Positions 9,336-17,843 are shown, counted from the stretch's first letter. The stretch: 32,499 bases of DNA from Thermoplasmata archaeon (GCA_030041735.1 JASIBA010000128.1:1-32499), one strand, 5' to 3'. Numbers and translations: made by a program. The notes: a model not told the origin generated them from the letters alone.

Positions 9336-10238
9336 ATGCGGATCACCTTCCTCGGCACGGCCGGCTCCTGGCCGACCAAGGAGCGCTCCGCGAGCGCGAT
9401 CGCGCTCGACCTCGAGCGGGAGCTCGTCCTGCTCGATTGCGGCGAGGGCACCCAGCGTCAGTTCTTCCAGTCCCCGGCCTCGTTCATGCGGGTGCGCCGG
9501 ATCTTCCTCACCCACTTCCACGGCGACCACTTCCTCGGCCTCCCCGGTCTCGTCCAGAGCATGAACCTGAACAACCGGACCGAGGCGCTCGACATCTACG
9601 GCCCGCCGGACGCGCGGGAGATCGTCGATCGGGCGCTCGCGCTCGGGTACTTCACGCAGCGGTTCCCCATCGCCGTCCACCCGCTGCAGCCGGGCGCGTC
9701 CGTCGAGCTCGACGGCTACACCGTCCGGACCTCACGGACGGAGCACCCGGTGCCCTCGCTCGCGTTCCGCCTGGAGGAGGGTCCCAAGCGCGGCCGGTTC
9801 GACGGGGCGCTCGCCCGCTCGCTCGGGATCGAGGGACCGGACTTCCGTCGCCTGGAGTCCGGGGAGCCCGTGCGGGTCGGGGATCGCGTCGTCCACCCCG
9901 ACGACGTCATGGGTCCGCCGCGCCCCGGCCGCTCGATCGTCTACTCGGGCGACTCCGCGCCCTCCGACGATGTGCGCCACCTCGCCCACCGGGCCACCGT
10001 CCTGATCCACGAGGCGACCGCGGCGCAGGACCTGGAGCCCGAGGCGAACGAGTGGGGGCACTCCTCCGCCCGTCAGGCCGCGGAGCTCGCCCGGGCCGCG
10101 GAGGTGGGAGGCCTCTTCCTGACGCACTTCTCCTCCCGGTACAAGGAGCTCGAGCCGCTCGAGGAGGAGGCACGAGTCGCCTTCCCGGGCACGCGCGCGG
10201 CCCGCGACCTCCTCGACTACCTCGTCCACCAGCCATGA
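9336..10238 (+). CDS. rnz: Ribonuclease Z
   Basis: MRITFLGTAGSWPTKERSASAIALDLERELVLLDCGEGTQRQF...FLTHFHGDHFLGLPGL...VYSGDS...HEAT...GHSSARQAAELA...LTHFSSRY; TTTTA element about 28 nt upstream of the ATG. Confidence 0.96.
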   Translation: MRITFLGTAGSWPTKERSASAIALDLERELVLLDCGEGTQRQFFQSPASFMRVRRIFLTHFHGDHFLGLPGLVQSMNLNNRTEALDIYGPPDAREIVDRALALGYFTQRFPIAVHPLQPGASVELDGYTVRTSRTEHPVPSLAFRLEEGPKRGRFDGALARSLGIEGPDFRRLESGEPVRVGDRVVHPDDVMGPPRPGRSIVYSGDSAPSDDVRHLAHRATVLIHEATAAQDLEPEANEWGHSSARQAAELARAAEVGGLFLTHFSSRYKELEPLEEEARVAFPGTRAARDLLDYLVHQP

Positions 10239-11500
10239 TCCGGGCCGACCTCCTGGTCACCGACGTCGCCGAGGTGGCGACGCTCGCCGCCGGGGCGGTG
10301 CCCCGGCGGGGCACCGCGATGGGCGAGCTCGGGCTCGTGCGGGATGCGGCGATCGCCGTCGCGGGGGGACGGATCGCCTGGATCGGTCCCGCGCGTCGCC
10401 GCTCGCGGGAGGTCCGCCTCCGGTCCGGCGGGCGCGCCGTGTCCGCCGGAGGCGGGGCGGTCGTCCCGGGGTTCGTCGACGCCCACACCCATGTCCTCTT
10501 CGCCGGGGACCGCGCGTTCGAGCTGCCGCTCAAGGTCGCGGGCGCGAGCTATGCCGAGATCGCCCGGCGCGGCGGCGGCCTGTACGCTACCGTGCGGGCG
10601 ACCCGCGCGGCGTCGGATCGCACGTTGCTCGCCGAGACGGCGGCCCGGATCCGTCGCATGGCCCGCCACGGCACGACGACGGTCGAGGTGAAGTCCGGCT
10701 ATGCGCTCGACGTACCCGGCGAGCTCCGTCTGCTCCGCTTGATCCCGCGGCTCGCCGGCGAGGTCGGTCTCGCGGTGGTCCCCACGTTCCTGGGCGCGCA
10801 CGCGGTGCCGCCCGAGCATGCGGGGCGGCCGGATGCCTACATCGACCGGCTCGTGCGCCTCGCGCTCCCGACGATCGCCCGCGAGCGGCTCGCCCGCTTC
10901 TGCGATGTCTTCTGCGAGCCGGGGTTCTTCTCGCCCGCCCAGTCGGAGCGCCTGCTCCGGGCCGCCCTCGAGCTCGGGCTCGGCGCCAAGGTCCACGCCG
11001 AGGAGTTCGTCCGCTCCGGCGGGGCCCGGCTGGCGGCGCGCCTCGGAGCGACGAGCGCCGATCACCTGCTCGCGTCGACGGCGGGCGACCGGCGCGCGCT
11101 CGCGGTCGCTGGTGTCACCGCCGTCCTTCTGCCGCTCACGGCCTACACCTCGTCTCCCGCCGGCCGGATCCCGGGCCGCGAGATGGTCGACGCGGGCGTC
11201 GCGGTCGCCCTGGGCACCGACTGCTCCCCGAACTCCTGGGTCGAGTCGATGCCCCTGGTCCTGGCGCATGCCGTCCACCGGGGGCGGATGACCCCGTCGG
11301 AGGCGCTCACGGCCGCGACCGTGAACGCTGCACACGCGATCGGTCTCCCCGGTGTCGGGACCCTGCAGGCGGGCGGCTCGGCGGACTTCTCGGTGTTCCC
11401 GTTCGCCTCGGTCGAGCAGCTGGGCTACCGGTTCGACGCGCTTCCGGAGGCCGTTTACCGTCAGGGAAATCCCGTTTTCTCGAGGAGACTCCGAGAGTAA
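10235..11500 (+). CDS. hutI: Imidazolonepropionase
   Basis: 421 aa; VVPGFVDAHTHVLFAGDRAFELPLK, GGGLYATVRATRAAS, TTTVEVKSGYALD, KVHAEEFVRSGGARLAARLGATSADHLL; ATGA overlap with rnz. Confidence 0.93.
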   Translation: MIRADLLVTDVAEVATLAAGAVPRRGTAMGELGLVRDAAIAVAGGRIAWIGPARRRSREVRLRSGGRAVSAGGGAVVPGFVDAHTHVLFAGDRAFELPLKVAGASYAEIARRGGGLYATVRATRAASDRTLLAETAARIRRMARHGTTTVEVKSGYALDVPGELRLLRLIPRLAGEVGLAVVPTFLGAHAVPPEHAGRPDAYIDRLVRLALPTIARERLARFCDVFCEPGFFSPAQSERLLRAALELGLGAKVHAEEFVRSGGARLAARLGATSADHLLASTAGDRRALAVAGVTAVLLPLTAYTSSPAGRIPGREMVDAGVAVALGTDCSPNSWVESMPLVLAHAVHRGRMTPSEALTAATVNAAHAIGLPGVGTLQAGGSADFSVFPFASVEQLGYRFDALPEAVYRQGNPVFSRRLRE

Positions 11501-11510
11501 ATTCAAATAG
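11501..11510 (+). promoter_or_regulatory. AT-rich TATA-like element upstream of the 71-aa protein gene
   Basis: ATTCAAATAG in a GC-rich context about 36-45 nt upstream of the ATG at 11546. Confidence 0.4.
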
Positions 11511-11545
11511 GACCCCTTTCTCTCTCGCCGGTCGAGGTCGCCACA

Positions 11546-11761
11546 ATGGCGGAGAAAGTCGGCAAGGAGCAGATCAAGCGCGAGAAGGGCTACCTGTACT
11601 ACCTCGGGAAGGACGGGTACCTGTGGAAGACGCCCACGAAGCTGAACAAGTCGGGGAAGAAGGCCCGCGTCGGGACGGAGAAGATCACCCGGCAGGACGG
11701 GTACATGTATTTCCTCGACAAGAAGGGCTTCGTCTCCCGGGCCCGGATGAAGAACGCCTGA
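11546..11761 (+). CDS. Small basic protein with a duplicated GYxYxLxKxG motif
   Basis: 71 aa MAEKVGKEQIKREKGYLYYLGKDGYLWKTPTKLNKSGKKARVGTEKITRQDGYMYFLDKKGFVSRARMKNA; promoter upstream, terminator downstream. Confidence 0.85.
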   Translation: MAEKVGKEQIKREKGYLYYLGKDGYLWKTPTKLNKSGKKARVGTEKITRQDGYMYFLDKKGFVSRARMKNA

Positions 11762-11782
11762 ACCGGCCCCCACTCTTTCCAC

Positions 11783-11819
11783 GGGAGCCTCCCTCCGGGG
11801 AGGTTCCCTCCCCGTTTTT
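11783..11819 (+). terminator. Hairpin plus T-tract terminator downstream of the 71-aa gene
   Basis: GGGAGCCTCCC-TCCG-GGGAGGTTCCC (11-bp stem with one G-T wobble, tetraloop) then TCCCCGTTTTTC. Confidence 0.7.
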
Positions 11820-11850
11820 CCGCCCGGCGCTCGGCCGGTCCATCGCATGG

Positions 11851-11858
11851 GAAAAATA
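11851..11858 (+). promoter_or_regulatory. TATA-like element of the zinc-ribbon miniprotein
   Basis: GGGAAAAATACC about 31-38 nt before the ATG at 11889. Confidence 0.45.
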
Positions 11859-11888
11859 CCGGGGCCGCGTCCGGCCTCGGGGTGCTCC

Positions 11889-12047
11889 ATGACCTGTCGG
11901 AACGACCCGGACGATCCGCGCAAGTGCGAGCGCTGCGGCGCCTTCCTCTGGGTCGCCGAGGAAGGTCTCTTCTGCGGCGATTGCGGGAGCCTCATGCCAT
12001 GCACCATGCGCGTCCTCCCGCCCCCACCCGAGCCCCGTCGCACCTGA
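11889..12047 (+). CDS. 52-aa zinc-ribbon protein
   Basis: MTCRNDPDDPRKCERCGAFLWVAEEGLFCGDCGSLMPCTMRVLPPPPEPRRT; CxxC...CxxC; promoter-like element spaced for a leaderless start. Confidence 0.65.
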   Translation: MTCRNDPDDPRKCERCGAFLWVAEEGLFCGDCGSLMPCTMRVLPPPPEPRRT

Positions 12048-12221
12048 CCGGCGCTCGGCCAGTCGGGGGCGCCGGCACGGTCGACCCGGCCGTCCGCGAT
12101 GCATGGGAGGCCGAGTATCGCGCCGGGCGGTACCGCGGGGAGCCTCCTGGAGTGAACCGTTCGTCGCCCCGGGCGCGACGTGCGCGTGACCCGGACGCGT
12201 ATCGGCGGGCCGCGGACGGTA

Positions 12222-12241
12222 CCGTTCTTCCGGAGGAACGG
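12222..12241. repeat. Inverted repeat CCGTTCT-TCCGGA-GGAACGG
   Basis: 7-bp stem with one G-T pair in the region before nrdJ. Confidence 0.4.
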
Positions 12242-12391
12242 GTTGTGCGCTTCGAGCGACGCGTGCCGGCGGGAGTTGCGCACTTCTCCGACCTCGGTGG
12301 CTTATACCAAAACGGTGTTGGCGCCACCCGGAGGTTTTCGACGGGTGTCCCGAGCGGCACCGGTGGCGTCCCGGCCCATCGTCCCCGCGTC

Positions 12392-12418
12392 GGAACGGCC
12401 CTCTCCCGAGGGCGTTCC
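12392..12418 (+). promoter_or_regulatory. Strong hairpin in the putative nrdJ leader
   Basis: GGAACG(g)CCCTC-TCCC-GAGGGCGTTCC: 11 bp with a single bulged G, 83 nt upstream of the nrdJ start. Confidence 0.45.
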
Positions 12419-12501
12419 AGCGACGGCGACGAAGGCTTAGACCCCGCCGGCATCGTTAAGTTCCCGCTCGAGCCCGCTCGCGCCCTCCAGGAGAAACATC
12501 C

Positions 12502-15300
12502 ATGGCCGTTGCACGAAAGCGTCCCACGCCCGCCCCCGAGGAACCGTCCGCCCGACCGTCGGGCCGACTCGGGCGGGAACCGATTCCGGTCCCGCGTCTG
12601 GTGCCGCGCGGCAAGACCGCCTTCGACACCGTCGAGTGGCGCAGCCACGACGCCGCGATCAAGAGCGCCGACGGCGCGGTGATCTTCGAGCAGAAGGGGA
12701 TCCGCGCGCCCGCCTCCTGGTCCGAGACGAGCGTCAACATCGCCGCGTCGAAGTACTTCCGCATCATCGCCGGCCGCCGCGAGACCTCCATCGACGGGAT
12801 GATCCGCCGCGTCTGCCACTGGATCGCGACCAAGGGCGTCGAGCTCGGCTACGTCGACACCCCGGACGAGGCGACCACCTTCGAGGAGAGCCTCGCCTAC
12901 CTCATGGTCCAGCAGATGGCGGCGTTCAACAGCCCCGTCTGGTTCAACGTCGGCGTCCGGGAGCCGCCGCAGTGCTCCGCCTGCTTCATCCAGTCGATCC
13001 ACGACGACATGGACTCGATCCTCGCGCTCGCGACGAGCGAGGGCCGCCTGTTCAAGGGCGGCAGCGGGACCGGTTCCAACCTCTCGCCGCTGCGCGGCAG
13101 CCGGGAGAAGCTCGCGGGCGGGGGCATCGCCTCCGGCCCGGTCTCGTTCATGCGCGCGTTCGACGCGCTCGCCGGCGTGATCAAGTCGGGCGGCACGACG
13201 CGCCGCGCGGCGAAGATGGTGATCCTCAACATGGACCACCCCGACATCGTCGACTTCATCGACTGCAAGGTCCGCGAGGAGGACAAGGCCGCCGCGCTCA
13301 TCCGCGAGGGCTACTCCGCGAACTTCGACGGCACGGACCCGGACTCCGCCTACGCGTCCATCGCCTACCAGAACGCGAACCACTCCGTCCGCATCCCGGA
13401 CGCGTTCATGGACGCCGTCCTCCGGGACGGCGAGTGGAAGGCGTACAACCGGACCGACCACGCGGTCGCCGGGACCTACCGCGCCCGCGAGCTGTGGCGG
13501 AAGCTCGCCTACGCGGCCTGGCGGTGCGGGGACCCGGGCGTCCAGTTCGACGACCTCACCAACGACTGGCACACCTCGCCGAACTCCGGCCGGATCAACG
13601 CGTCCAACCCGTGCAGCGAGTACCTGTTCCTCGACGACTCGGCCTGCAACCTCGCGTCGATCAACCTGATGAAGTTCCTCGACGCGAAGGGCCAGTTCGA
13701 CGTCGAGCTGTTCCGACTGACCGTCCGGACCATGATCCTGGCGATGGAGATCCTCGTCGACGCCTCGAGCTACCCCACCGCCCCGATCGCCCAGAACTCG
13801 CACGACTACCGGCCGCTCGGCTTGGGCTACGCGAACCTGGGGGCGCTGCTCATGCACTACGGCCTCGCCTACGATTCCGACGCGGGCCGCACGCTCGCGG
13901 GCGCGATCTCCGCGCTGCTCTCGGGCGAGGGCTACCACATGTCGAGCGAGATCGCCAAGCGGACGGGGCCGTTCGCCGGGTTCGAGAAGAACCGGACCCC
14001 GATGCTCCGGGTGATGGGCAAGCACGCCCGCGCGGCCGAGCAGATCGCGCTCAACGACCCGCGCCTCACCCCGATCGTCCAGGCGGCGGTCGACCGCTGG
14101 CACGACACGGTGAAGGCCGGCGAGCTGTGGGGCTACCGCAACGCACAGATCTCCGTCATCGCCCCCACGGGCACGATCGGGCTGCTCATGGGCTGCGACA
14201 CGCTCGGCCTCGAGCCCGAGCTCTCGCTGATCAAGCTGAAGAACCTGGTCGGCGGCGGCGTCCTCCGCATGACCAACCGCACGGTCCCCGACGGGCTGGC
14301 GGCGCTCGGCTACTCGCCCGAGGAGATCCGCGGGATCACGCAGCACCTCGAGGCGACCGGCACGATCGAGGGGGCGCCCGGGCTCGACGCGGAGGACCTG
14401 GCGGTGTTCGACTGCGCGCTCGCCCCGATGGGCGGCGTCCGGACGATCCCGCCGATGGGGCACCTCAAGATGCTCGCGGCGGTCCAGCCGTTCCTCTCGG
14501 GCGGGGCGTCGAAGACGATCAACCTCCCGAACGACGCGACGGTCGAGGACATCGAGAAGATCTACCTCGAGGCGTGGCGGCAGGGCATCAAGTCGGTCGC
14601 GCTCTACCGGGACGGCTGCAAGGCGAGCCAGCCGTTCGAGACGGGGAAGGGGCGGGCCGGCGCACCCGGCGGCCCCCGCGGACCGATCCGCGAGAAGCTG
14701 CCCGACGAGCGGGAGGCGATCACGCACCACTTCTCCGTCGGCGGCCACGACGGCTACGTAACGGTGGGCCTCTATCCCGACGGGCGTCCCGGCGAGATCT
14801 TCTTCCGGGTGACGAAGGAAGGCTCGACGGTGAACGGTCTCATGGACTCGCTCGGGATCTCGATGTCGATGGCGCTCCAGCACGGGGTGCCGCTCAAGGA
14901 CCTCGTGCGGAAGCTCGCGCACCTTCGGTTCGAACCGGCGGGCGCGACCAACAACCCGAAGATCCGCTTCGCGAAGTCGATCCCCGACTACGTCGCCCGG
15001 TGGCTCGCGCTCGAGTTCCTGACCGAGGACGAGCGGCGGGCGATCGGCCTCGAGGGTCCGGCGGCCGAGGGGAACGGCAACGGGAACGGCCACGCGGCAG
15101 CGCCGCCCCCGAAAGCGAACCCGCCGGGGCAGACCGTCAAGTTCGAGACGCGCGTCCTGGACGCGTTCGCGGCCGAGCCCGCGCCCGCGGGCGGGGTCAG
15201 CGAGGACGCGCCGTCGTGCGCGGTCTGCGGCGGCATCATGGTACGGTCGGGCACGTGCTACGCGTGCACCGTCTGCGGCTCCACGAGCGGCTGCTCGTAG
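12502..15300 (+). CDS. nrdJ: Adenosylcobalamin-dependent (class II) ribonucleoside-diphosphate reductase
   Basis: 932 aa; FNSPVWFNVGV, FKGGSGTGSNLSPLRG, SGGTTRRAAKMVILNMDHPDIVDFI, NPCSEYLFLDDSACNLASINL, APTGTIG, C-terminal Cys-rich CAVCGGIMVRSGTCYACTVCGSTSGCS. Confidence 0.96.
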   Translation: MAVARKRPTPAPEEPSARPSGRLGREPIPVPRLVPRGKTAFDTVEWRSHDAAIKSADGAVIFEQKGIRAPASWSETSVNIAASKYFRIIAGRRETSIDGMIRRVCHWIATKGVELGYVDTPDEATTFEESLAYLMVQQMAAFNSPVWFNVGVREPPQCSACFIQSIHDDMDSILALATSEGRLFKGGSGTGSNLSPLRGSREKLAGGGIASGPVSFMRAFDALAGVIKSGGTTRRAAKMVILNMDHPDIVDFIDCKVREEDKAAALIREGYSANFDGTDPDSAYASIAYQNANHSVRIPDAFMDAVLRDGEWKAYNRTDHAVAGTYRARELWRKLAYAAWRCGDPGVQFDDLTNDWHTSPNSGRINASNPCSEYLFLDDSACNLASINLMKFLDAKGQFDVELFRLTVRTMILAMEILVDASSYPTAPIAQNSHDYRPLGLGYANLGALLMHYGLAYDSDAGRTLAGAISALLSGEGYHMSSEIAKRTGPFAGFEKNRTPMLRVMGKHARAAEQIALNDPRLTPIVQAAVDRWHDTVKAGELWGYRNAQISVIAPTGTIGLLMGCDTLGLEPELSLIKLKNLVGGGVLRMTNRTVPDGLAALGYSPEEIRGITQHLEATGTIEGAPGLDAEDLAVFDCALAPMGGVRTIPPMGHLKMLAAVQPFLSGGASKTINLPNDATVEDIEKIYLEAWRQGIKSVALYRDGCKASQPFETGKGRAGAPGGPRGPIREKLPDEREAITHHFSVGGHDGYVTVGLYPDGRPGEIFFRVTKEGSTVNGLMDSLGISMSMALQHGVPLKDLVRKLAHLRFEPAGATNNPKIRFAKSIPDYVARWLALEFLTEDERRAIGLEGPAAEGNGNGNGHAAAPPPKANPPGQTVKFETRVLDAFAAEPAPAGGVSEDAPSCAVCGGIMVRSGTCYACTVCGSTSGCS

Positions 15301-15313
15301 GGCGGCGCGGCCC

Positions 15314-16894
15314 CTAGGGCCGGCCCGCGGCGGAGACGGTCGGCGAGGCCGGAGCTTCCTCGCGCGCCGCGGTGGGCGCCGCCTGGCCGCTCCGCGTCCC
15401 GTCGGAGAGGAAGCGGAAGTTCCGCAGGCCGAGCGAGAGGAACGCACCGACCAGCCCGATCACCGCGGTGAGCGCGAAGACGGCGAGGTACCCCGCGACG
15501 TGGTAGTTCTGGAACGAGAACCCGGGGTAGACCGTCTGCGAGAACACGTAGCTCGCGAGGATCGAGGTCACGAGCACCGGGCCGATCGCGCTGCCCAGGT
15601 TCCGGAACGTCTGGTTCATCCCGGTCTGGACCCCCATCGTCTTCGGGTCGACCGAGAGCACGATGATGTTCGACATCGAGATCAGGACGCCGACGTTCCC
15701 GACCATGATCGGGATCGACATCACGGCGATCTGGATCGTGGTCGCGTGGAGGCCGATCAGTCCCACCGCCCCCAGGAAGATCAGCGCGAAGCCGACGACC
15801 ATCACCGGCTTCGGCCCGAAGCGGCTGATGGCGCGGCCGAGGAACGGCCCGGTCACCATCATCGAGAGCACTGCCGGGATGAACACGAGGGCCGCGTCGA
15901 ACTCGCTGAGCCCGAAGCCCGGGCTCGGGTACTCGCCGAAGATGATCAGGACCGTGAACAGGAGGAACATCGTCATCCCGACGATCACGCCGTTGATGTT
16001 CGAGATCGCGATGTTCCGCTCCTTGAGCGAGGAGAACTGGACGACCGGGCTCGGCGCCCGGGGCTCCCACCAGAGGAACACCCCGAAGCCGACCAGCGCC
16101 AGCAGGAAGAACTGGGGGACGCCCCACGAGATCGGGCCGAAGGAGTGGCCGGCGAAGTTCGTCCAGCCCCAGTAGGCGCCCTCGGTGATCCCGAGCATGA
16201 GCATGGTCAGGCCGAAGCCGAGGCTCGTGACGCCGGGGATGTCGATCTTCCGCGCGAGGCGGACCACCGACTCGCGGACGAACAGGGTCGCGAGGATGAA
16301 CACCAGGATCGCGATCGGGATGACCGTGTGGTAGGTCAGCTGCCAGCCGTAGTTCTGGGCGATCCAGCCGCCGCCCACGAGCCCCGCGGCCGCCCCGGTC
16401 GCGAACATGCCCGAGAGGACGCCCTGGGCCTGTCCGACCCGGGCCGACGGGAAGATCTCGGGGAGCATGGCGAACCCGAGCGGGAACATCGCCATCCCGA
16501 CGCCCTGGATCGCGCGGACGAGGATCAGCACGTAGATCTGGTTCGGGCGCGAGAGGCCGAACGCCGCGCCGATATTGGGCGAGAATCCGGCGAGGGTGAC
16601 CGCGACGGCGTAGACGCCCATCGCGACGAGGAGGATCCTCTTCTTCCCGTAGATGTCGCCGAGCTTCCCGAAGATCGGGGTCACGACGACGCCGACCAGG
16701 AGGTAGGCGGAGAGGATCCAGGCGATCGTGCTCGCGTCGGTGACGTGGAAGAACGACTCGAAATTGCTGAACGCCGGCAGCACCATCGTCTCCACGTACG
16801 TGACCATGATCGCCATCGCGGCGAGGATGAGCAGCACGCGCCAGGCGTAGCGCGGCTCGTAGGTCCCCGTCCCGGTCGCGACGGTCTCGCTCAT
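15314..16894 (-). CDS. MFS (DHA2-like) multidrug efflux transporter
   Basis: 526 aa, about 14 TM; ILSAYLLVGVVVTPIFGKLGDIYGKKRILLVAMGVYAVA, LILVRAIQGVGMAMFPLGFAML; start MSETV overlaps the MarR gene by ATGA. Confidence 0.93.
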   Translation of the reverse strand: MSETVATGTGTYEPRYAWRVLLILAAMAIMVTYVETMVLPAFSNFESFFHVTDASTIAWILSAYLLVGVVVTPIFGKLGDIYGKKRILLVAMGVYAVAVTLAGFSPNIGAAFGLSRPNQIYVLILVRAIQGVGMAMFPLGFAMLPEIFPSARVGQAQGVLSGMFATGAAAGLVGGGWIAQNYGWQLTYHTVIPIAILVFILATLFVRESVVRLARKIDIPGVTSLGFGLTMLMLGITEGAYWGWTNFAGHSFGPISWGVPQFFLLALVGFGVFLWWEPRAPSPVVQFSSLKERNIAISNINGVIVGMTMFLLFTVLIIFGEYPSPGFGLSEFDAALVFIPAVLSMMVTGPFLGRAISRFGPKPVMVVGFALIFLGAVGLIGLHATTIQIAVMSIPIMVGNVGVLISMSNIIVLSVDPKTMGVQTGMNQTFRNLGSAIGPVLVTSILASYVFSQTVYPGFSFQNYHVAGYLAVFALTAVIGLVGAFLSLGLRNFRFLSDGTRSGQAAPTAAREEAPASPTVSAAGRP

Positions 16895-17379
16895 GCCGAC
16901 ACCTCGGGCGGGGTCGGCCACCGGTCGAGCTCCTTCCGCACCTCGCGGAAGACCCGGGCGGCGGTCTGCACGTCCTCCGGCGGCAGGTCGGCGCTCGCCT
17001 CCGCCATGAGGCGGGCGATCTCCGTCCACAGGCGCGACTCGAGCTTCCGACCCTTCGGGGTCATCTCGATCTCGACCGCGCGCCGGTCCTTGGCGGAGCG
17101 GCGCCGGACGAGAAGGCCGGCCGCCTCGAGCTGGTCCAGGTTCGCGGAGGCCGAGGGCGCGGAGACCGCGAGGCAGCGGGAGAGGGTGCCCACCGACGGG
17201 CTGTCCATGCTGGAGACCATGTGGAGCGTCCAGAACTGGCTCATCGAGATCCCGGCCGTCTCGAGCGTCGGCTGGGCGAAGTGGAGGATCGTCTTCATCA
17301 CGCCGTGGACGGCGTCGACGATCTCCGCCGCGGCGGCGGCGTTCGCGGTGCGGCGGGCGGGGGCGGCGAGAGCGGTCAT
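16891..17379 (-). CDS. MarR-family transcriptional regulator
   Basis: 162 aa wHTH; SQFWTLHMVSSMDSPSVGTLSRCLAVSAPSASANLDQLEAAGLLVRRRSAKDRRAVEIEMTPKG. Confidence 0.92.
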   Translation of the reverse strand: MTALAAPARRTANAAAAAEIVDAVHGVMKTILHFAQPTLETAGISMSQFWTLHMVSSMDSPSVGTLSRCLAVSAPSASANLDQLEAAGLLVRRRSAKDRRAVEIEMTPKGRKLESRLWTEIARLMAEASADLPPEDVQTAARVFREVRKELDRWPTPPEVSA

Positions 17380-17386
17380 GAGGGCA

Positions 17387-17414
17387 CCTAACTGTTAGGC
17401 TGTCTAAACATTAG
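17387..17414. promoter_or_regulatory. Two CTAA-N3-TTAG palindromes, candidate MarR operator
   Basis: CCTAACTGTTAGG (17387-17399) and CTAAACATTAG (17404-17414), centres 16 bp apart, between the MarR start and a TATA-like GTTATATTC (minus strand, 17415-17423). Confidence 0.75.
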
Positions 17415-17435
17415 AGAATATAACTATTCGCCCGC

Positions 17436-17843
17436 CTAAGCAAGCGCGTAGCGGGCGAGCTCGATGAGGTCCTGAAGTCGCGGGCGGGCGTCGGCGGGCA
17501 CCGTCCGTGGGCCCCAGGCGGCGACGATCGCCCCGGCGGGGAACGCCGGGTCCCGTCCGGCGTTCGCGGAGCCGAGCGCCGAGGGGAGCCCGCGGCGGTC
17601 GATCTCGAGCAGCAGGACGAGCGCGCCCACCGGCCCCGACTCGACCGCGATCCCGGCCCGGCGGGCGGTCCCCCAGGTCTCCACGCGAGCCTCCTCGTCG
17701 TGCAGGTGCGCGATCCGGGCGGTGCGGCCCGGCGGGCGTCGGGCTCCCTTCGGCGCCGCGCGCCAGGCGATCTTCCCGCCGGCCTCGCGGTAGCGGGCGA
17801 GCAGCCCGGGATCGATCGGTAGGACGGTGGCCGGTGCGCTCAT
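17436..17843 (-). CDS. Uncharacterized 135-aa protein coupled to the TIGR02757/DUF2400 gene
   Basis: MSAPATVLPIDPGLLARYREAGGKIAWRAAPKGARRPPGRTARIAHLHDEEARVETWGTARRAGIAVESGPVGALVLLLEIDRRGLPSALGSANAGRDPAFPAGAIVAAWGPRTVPADARPRLQDLIELARYALA; ATGA overlap. Confidence 0.7.
   Translation of the reverse strand: MSAPATVLPIDPGLLARYREAGGKIAWRAAPKGARRPPGRTARIAHLHDEEARVETWGTARRAGIAVESGPVGALVLLLEIDRRGLPSALGSANAGRDPAFPAGAIVAAWGPRTVPADARPRLQDLIELARYALA

Noticed and set aside
12300-12500. Canonical cobalamin riboswitch upstream of nrdJ
   Set aside because: No recognisable B12-box consensus by eye; retained only as an unexplained structured leader.
12502-15317. 893-aa alternative-frame plus ORF in nrdJ
   Set aside because: Shifted frame of nrdJ with no motifs; the nrdJ frame is intact end to end.
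11992-15447. 1151-aa minus-strand ORF opposite nrdJ
   Set aside because: Spurious antisense frame of the strongly conserved nrdJ; no recognisable motifs.
15500-17398. 632-aa plus-strand ORF opposite MFS/MarR
   Set aside because: Antisense, charged low-complexity; the minus-strand genes have family motifs, an ATGA overlap and an operator.
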